A stretch of 7,761 nt of DNA from Anaerolineae bacterium. Its GTDB lineage: Bacteria; Chloroflexota; Anaerolineae; 4572-78; NAK82. Shown piece by piece: positions 5,875-7,761 of this stretch. The notes below the pieces were generated by a model. The model saw only the letters and a list, made by a program, of their open reading frames with translations. It was not told the DNA's origin and did no database searches. Position 1 is the stretch's first letter, and each line of letters starts with the position of its first letter. The translations under genes were made by a program, and so were the position numbers. The stretch covers positions 1 through 7,761 of the forward strand of contig JAUVRU010000069.1 in assembly GCA_030597485.1 (NCBI GenBank). The letters run 5' to 3'.

Positions 5875-7298
5875 TTGAGCAGCATCCTCTCCAGGTAGAA
5901 CTGGTAGAGCGCATCGACTGGCTGGTTCGCCTGCGCTGGATAGCGGTGGCTGGCACGCTGGTCGGAATCATGGTTGCCAGCGCGATGGAGCCTGGCCTGC
6001 CCGTGGGCCCTTTGCTTGCCATCACGGCAGCCATCGCCGGATACAATGTGGTATTCCTACTCTATGCGCGCCGATTGAATCTGAGGCGGGGCACAGGCAT
6101 CCGGCGGCGACAATCGCCAGTCTTTGCCCAGGTGCAGATTGCCCTGGACCTGATAGCTCTGATCGCGTTACTCCACTTCGCCGGTGGCGTAGAAAACCCC
6201 TTGGCCATCTTTCTCGTCTTCCACGTCATCATTGCCAGCATCCTTCTCACCCGCACTGCCAGTTTCCTGGTTGCGTTGTTCGCAGCCTCTCTGTACGCGG
6301 CCATGGTTCTGGGAGAATATGCGGGAGTCCTACCCCATCATCACCTGCCTCACCTGGCCGGTGCTGGACTCTACCTGCAGGGGGTGTACGTGGCAGCCAA
6401 CGTCTTTGCAATGACCGTCACCCTGCTGCTGGCAGGAGCGATGGCCTCTTCCATCACCACCCGGCTGCGCGAGCGTACTCAGGACCTGTTGCAGGCCAGC
6501 CAGACTTGCGAGATTCATAGCAGCGGACTGACGGAAGCCAACGACAAACTGCGAGAACTGGATGAAGCCCGAACCCGGTTCATCGTGACCGTCACCCACG
6601 AGCTGCGGGCCCCGGTAGGAACCATCATCAGTGCGCTGGATCTGGTTTTGGGAGGGTATGCGGCGCCGGAAAAACAAAGGAAGGTGTTGAGCCGGGCCCA
6701 GGCCCGCGCCCAAGAGCTGCTGGATCTCATTCGGGACCTGCTTGAACTGAGCAAAGCCCGCCAGATCGAGGGTACTCAACAGGCACAGCCGGTGCAACTG
6801 GCCCAGGTGCTGGAGAACGTGGTGGAGCTGATGAGAGTCGAGGCAGAAAACAAGGGGCTGTTCTTCAGTGTAGATGTGGAGATGGGGATATCCCCGGTGC
6901 TGGCCGACCCGGATCAGATGAAAGCGGTGTGGACCAATCTGATAAGCAACGCCATCAAATACACCGAGCGCGGCGGCGTGACCGTGTCTCTGAGCCAGAC
7001 GGCCGACCGGGTGGTGGGCGCTGTGCAAGACACCGGCATGGGCATCGCTGCTGACGATCTGCCCAAGCTATTCGAGGAGTTTTACCGGACCGGCCCCGCC
7101 AAGGCGGCCGTGCAGCGAGGGACGGGCATGGGGCTGGCCATCGTCAAGCGGATTGTGGAGAGCTATGGCGGGCAGGTGTGGGCGGAGTCCGAAGTGGGCA
7201 AGGGCAGCAAGTTCAGCTTTGCCCTGCCGCCGACAACCGCTCGGCCTGACGCGGCCGCTCCAGCCGCTGGCGAGCAGGATGTGAACCAGCCAGCGTGA
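5871..7298 (+). CDS. RegB-like six-helix membrane histidine kinase, TTG start
   Basis: This is a 475-residue sensor kinase. Six hydrophobic segments are visible (about 22-40, 46-66, 86-103, 109-127, 130-148, 168-192). The positively charged loop at 67-81 suggests both ends are cytoplasmic. GGVENPL at 105-111 lies at the outer end of helices 3 and 4, exactly where RegB/PrrB kinases carry the quinone-linked GGxxNPF motif. A coiled linker (195-235) leads to the H-box FIVTVTHELRAP with H243. The N-box is WTNLISNAIKY (N360), G1 is DTGMG (387-391) and G2 is GTGMGL (417-422). A Pro/Ala-rich tail follows residue 452. The only cysteine is C213 in the linker. The TTG at 5871 overlaps the receiver stop (TTGA); no in-frame ATG occurs before the first helix and no strong ribosome site is seen, so coupling is likely. 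Redox or quinone sensing is inference from the motif. Confidence 0.92.
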   Translation: MIEQHPLQVELVERIDWLVRLRWIAVAGTLVGIMVASAMEPGLPVGPLLAITAAIAGYNVVFLLYARRLNLRRGTGIRRRQSPVFAQVQIALDLIALIALLHFAGGVENPLAIFLVFHVIIASILLTRTASFLVALFAASLYAAMVLGEYAGVLPHHHLPHLAGAGLYLQGVYVAANVFAMTVTLLLAGAMASSITTRLRERTQDLLQASQTCEIHSSGLTEANDKLRELDEARTRFIVTVTHELRAPVGTIISALDLVLGGYAAPEKQRKVLSRAQARAQELLDLIRDLLELSKARQIEGTQQAQPVQLAQVLENVVELMRVEAENKGLFFSVDVEMGISPVLADPDQMKAVWTNLISNAIKYTERGGVTVSLSQTADRVVGAVQDTGMGIAADDLPKLFEEFYRTGPAKAAVQRGTGMGLAIVKRIVESYGGQVWAESEVGKGSKFSFALPPTTARPDAAAPAAGEQDVNQPA

Positions 7299-7310
7299 GC
7301 CTCGCTGGTT
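7288..7310 (+). repeat. Hairpin spanning the kinase stop codon
   Basis: CCAGCG (7290-7295) pairs with CGCTGG (7303-7308), extended by a G-T wobble and an A-T pair, around a 7-base loop that contains the stop codon's end. AACCAGC (7284-7290) can alternatively pair with GCTGGTT (7304-7310). No T-run follows, so an intrinsic terminator is doubtful. It may only stabilise the transcript end. Confidence 0.4.
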
Positions 7311-7761
7311 ATCTCGTGGCGGAACCAACACGAATTGCCCCTCTCCCGAATAGCGTAGAAATCTTCTCCCGATTGCCTTGCCTCTACAATCCACAACTCC
7401 TGGTCATGGCCAATCTGTCGGAAGTCTGTGTCCCAAACGTGCGCGTTCAGGTGAGGTGTGTTCTGACCACCAAGACACAAAGGCACGCAGGCTTTGAGAA
7501 TAACGCTCACCTTGAAAAGCGGCATCTTCATCTGTTTTCTTAGCTGGACTTTGTCCATTTCACCAATGCCACAATATCTTGTCCAGGGGATGCTGACCTA
7601 TGGAGCAAGGCATCCCCAGATGCCGTATCTCGTGGCCACATTTGCATCTGGGGATGCAAACTCCTCGAATGGACAGAGTCCACCTTAGCGCCCTTGTGCC
7701 TCCGCGGTGGAAGCTGAAGGATAGCCTGAACCGTTATCCCCCAAACTTACCCTGGCCACTT
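7299..7761. other. Gene-free region of 463 bp with repeats
   Basis: No reading frame in this stretch shows a recognisable domain, a good ribosome-binding site or a coding-like composition. What it holds is the tail of the kinase-stop hairpin, an 11-bp echo of the 5318-5350 palindrome (7418-7428), and a set of nested inverted repeats from 7467 to 7710. The last 50 bases show nothing recognisable. Confidence 0.7.
7467..7710. repeat. Nested inverted-repeat element
   Basis: Three inverted repeats are nested around one centre. The innermost is GCATCCCCAGATGC (7610-7623) against GCATCTGGGGATGC (7644-7657), perfect over 14 bp with a 20-base loop. The middle is TGGACTTTGTCCATT (7545-7559) against AATGGACAGAGTCCA (7668-7682), 14 of 15 bp complementary; each arm is also a small palindrome TGGACnnnGTCCA. 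The outermost is CCACCAAGACACAAAGGC (from 7467) against a degenerate complement ending GCCTCCGCGGTGG at 7710. No transposase frame fits inside. It could be a miniature inverted-repeat element, a dispersed intergenic repeat, or a structured RNA. The first two are preferred because the arms are spaced unevenly. Confidence 0.6.

Noticed and set aside
6330..7028. Long minus-strand frame antisense to the histidine kinase
   Set aside because: His/Gln/Leu-rich translation is the usual mirror of a kinase gene; no start signals or recognisable motifs.
7163..7558. Minus-strand frame crossing the kinase 3' end and the gene-free region
   Set aside because: Half of it is antisense to the kinase G2 region and the rest covers repeat-like sequence; no ribosome site or domain was seen.
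7467..7710. CRISPR array
   Set aside because: The repeats are inverted and nested, not direct and regularly spaced, and no cas gene is present.

Overview
The window reads as ordinary chromosomal DNA from a GC-moderate bacterium. Chloroflexota (Anaerolineae/Caldilineae-like) is my best guess. That rests on gene content: tmk followed directly by a DarA-type PII-like protein, a SpoIIIAA/Ycf45-like ATPase with an R3H domain, an FmdB-type zinc ribbon with a long acidic tail, and a RegB-like membrane histidine kinase. It also rests on the style of the intergenic repeats. The assignment is inference and was not tested by any search.

Layout, left to right. At 1-1013 two leftward genes lie 39 bp apart: guanylate kinase (gmk), then a rhomboid-family membrane protease that runs off the left edge before its catalytic serine. 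At 1134-1523 one rightward gene encodes a small zinc-ribbon protein; it diverges from gmk and converges on darA with only 6 bp between the stops. At 1530-4072 three leftward genes are packed as an operon: R3H/AAA ATPase, 6-bp gap, thymidylate kinase, 4-bp ATGA overlap, then the cyclic-di-AMP receptor DarA. A 146-bp spacer bounded by an inverted repeat (4100-4210) separates this operon from an upstream leftward gene (4219-5220) for a protein that looks like two degenerate GNAT folds in tandem.

The region 5221-5481 is a divergent control region. It holds a leftward extended -10 promoter, two adjacent palindromes (9-bp arms, then a perfect 33-bp palindrome), and a rightward promoter with both consensus hexamers and a 17-bp spacer. 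The rightward promoter drives a two-gene two-component operon: a stand-alone receiver protein and, overlapping it through TTGA, a six-helix histidine kinase. The kinase carries the GGxxNP motif known from the quinone-sensing RegB/PrrB kinases.

From 7299 to the right end I see no credible gene. This stretch holds nested inverted repeats (7467-7710) that look like degenerate intergenic repeat or miniature-element material.

I see no phage, CRISPR, toxin-antitoxin, rRNA or tRNA signals. The most interesting parts are the RegB-like sensor paired with an output-less receiver, and the palindromes in the divergent promoter region. The translation start and P-loop of gmk also deserve attention. I do not see a clearly new multi-gene system.
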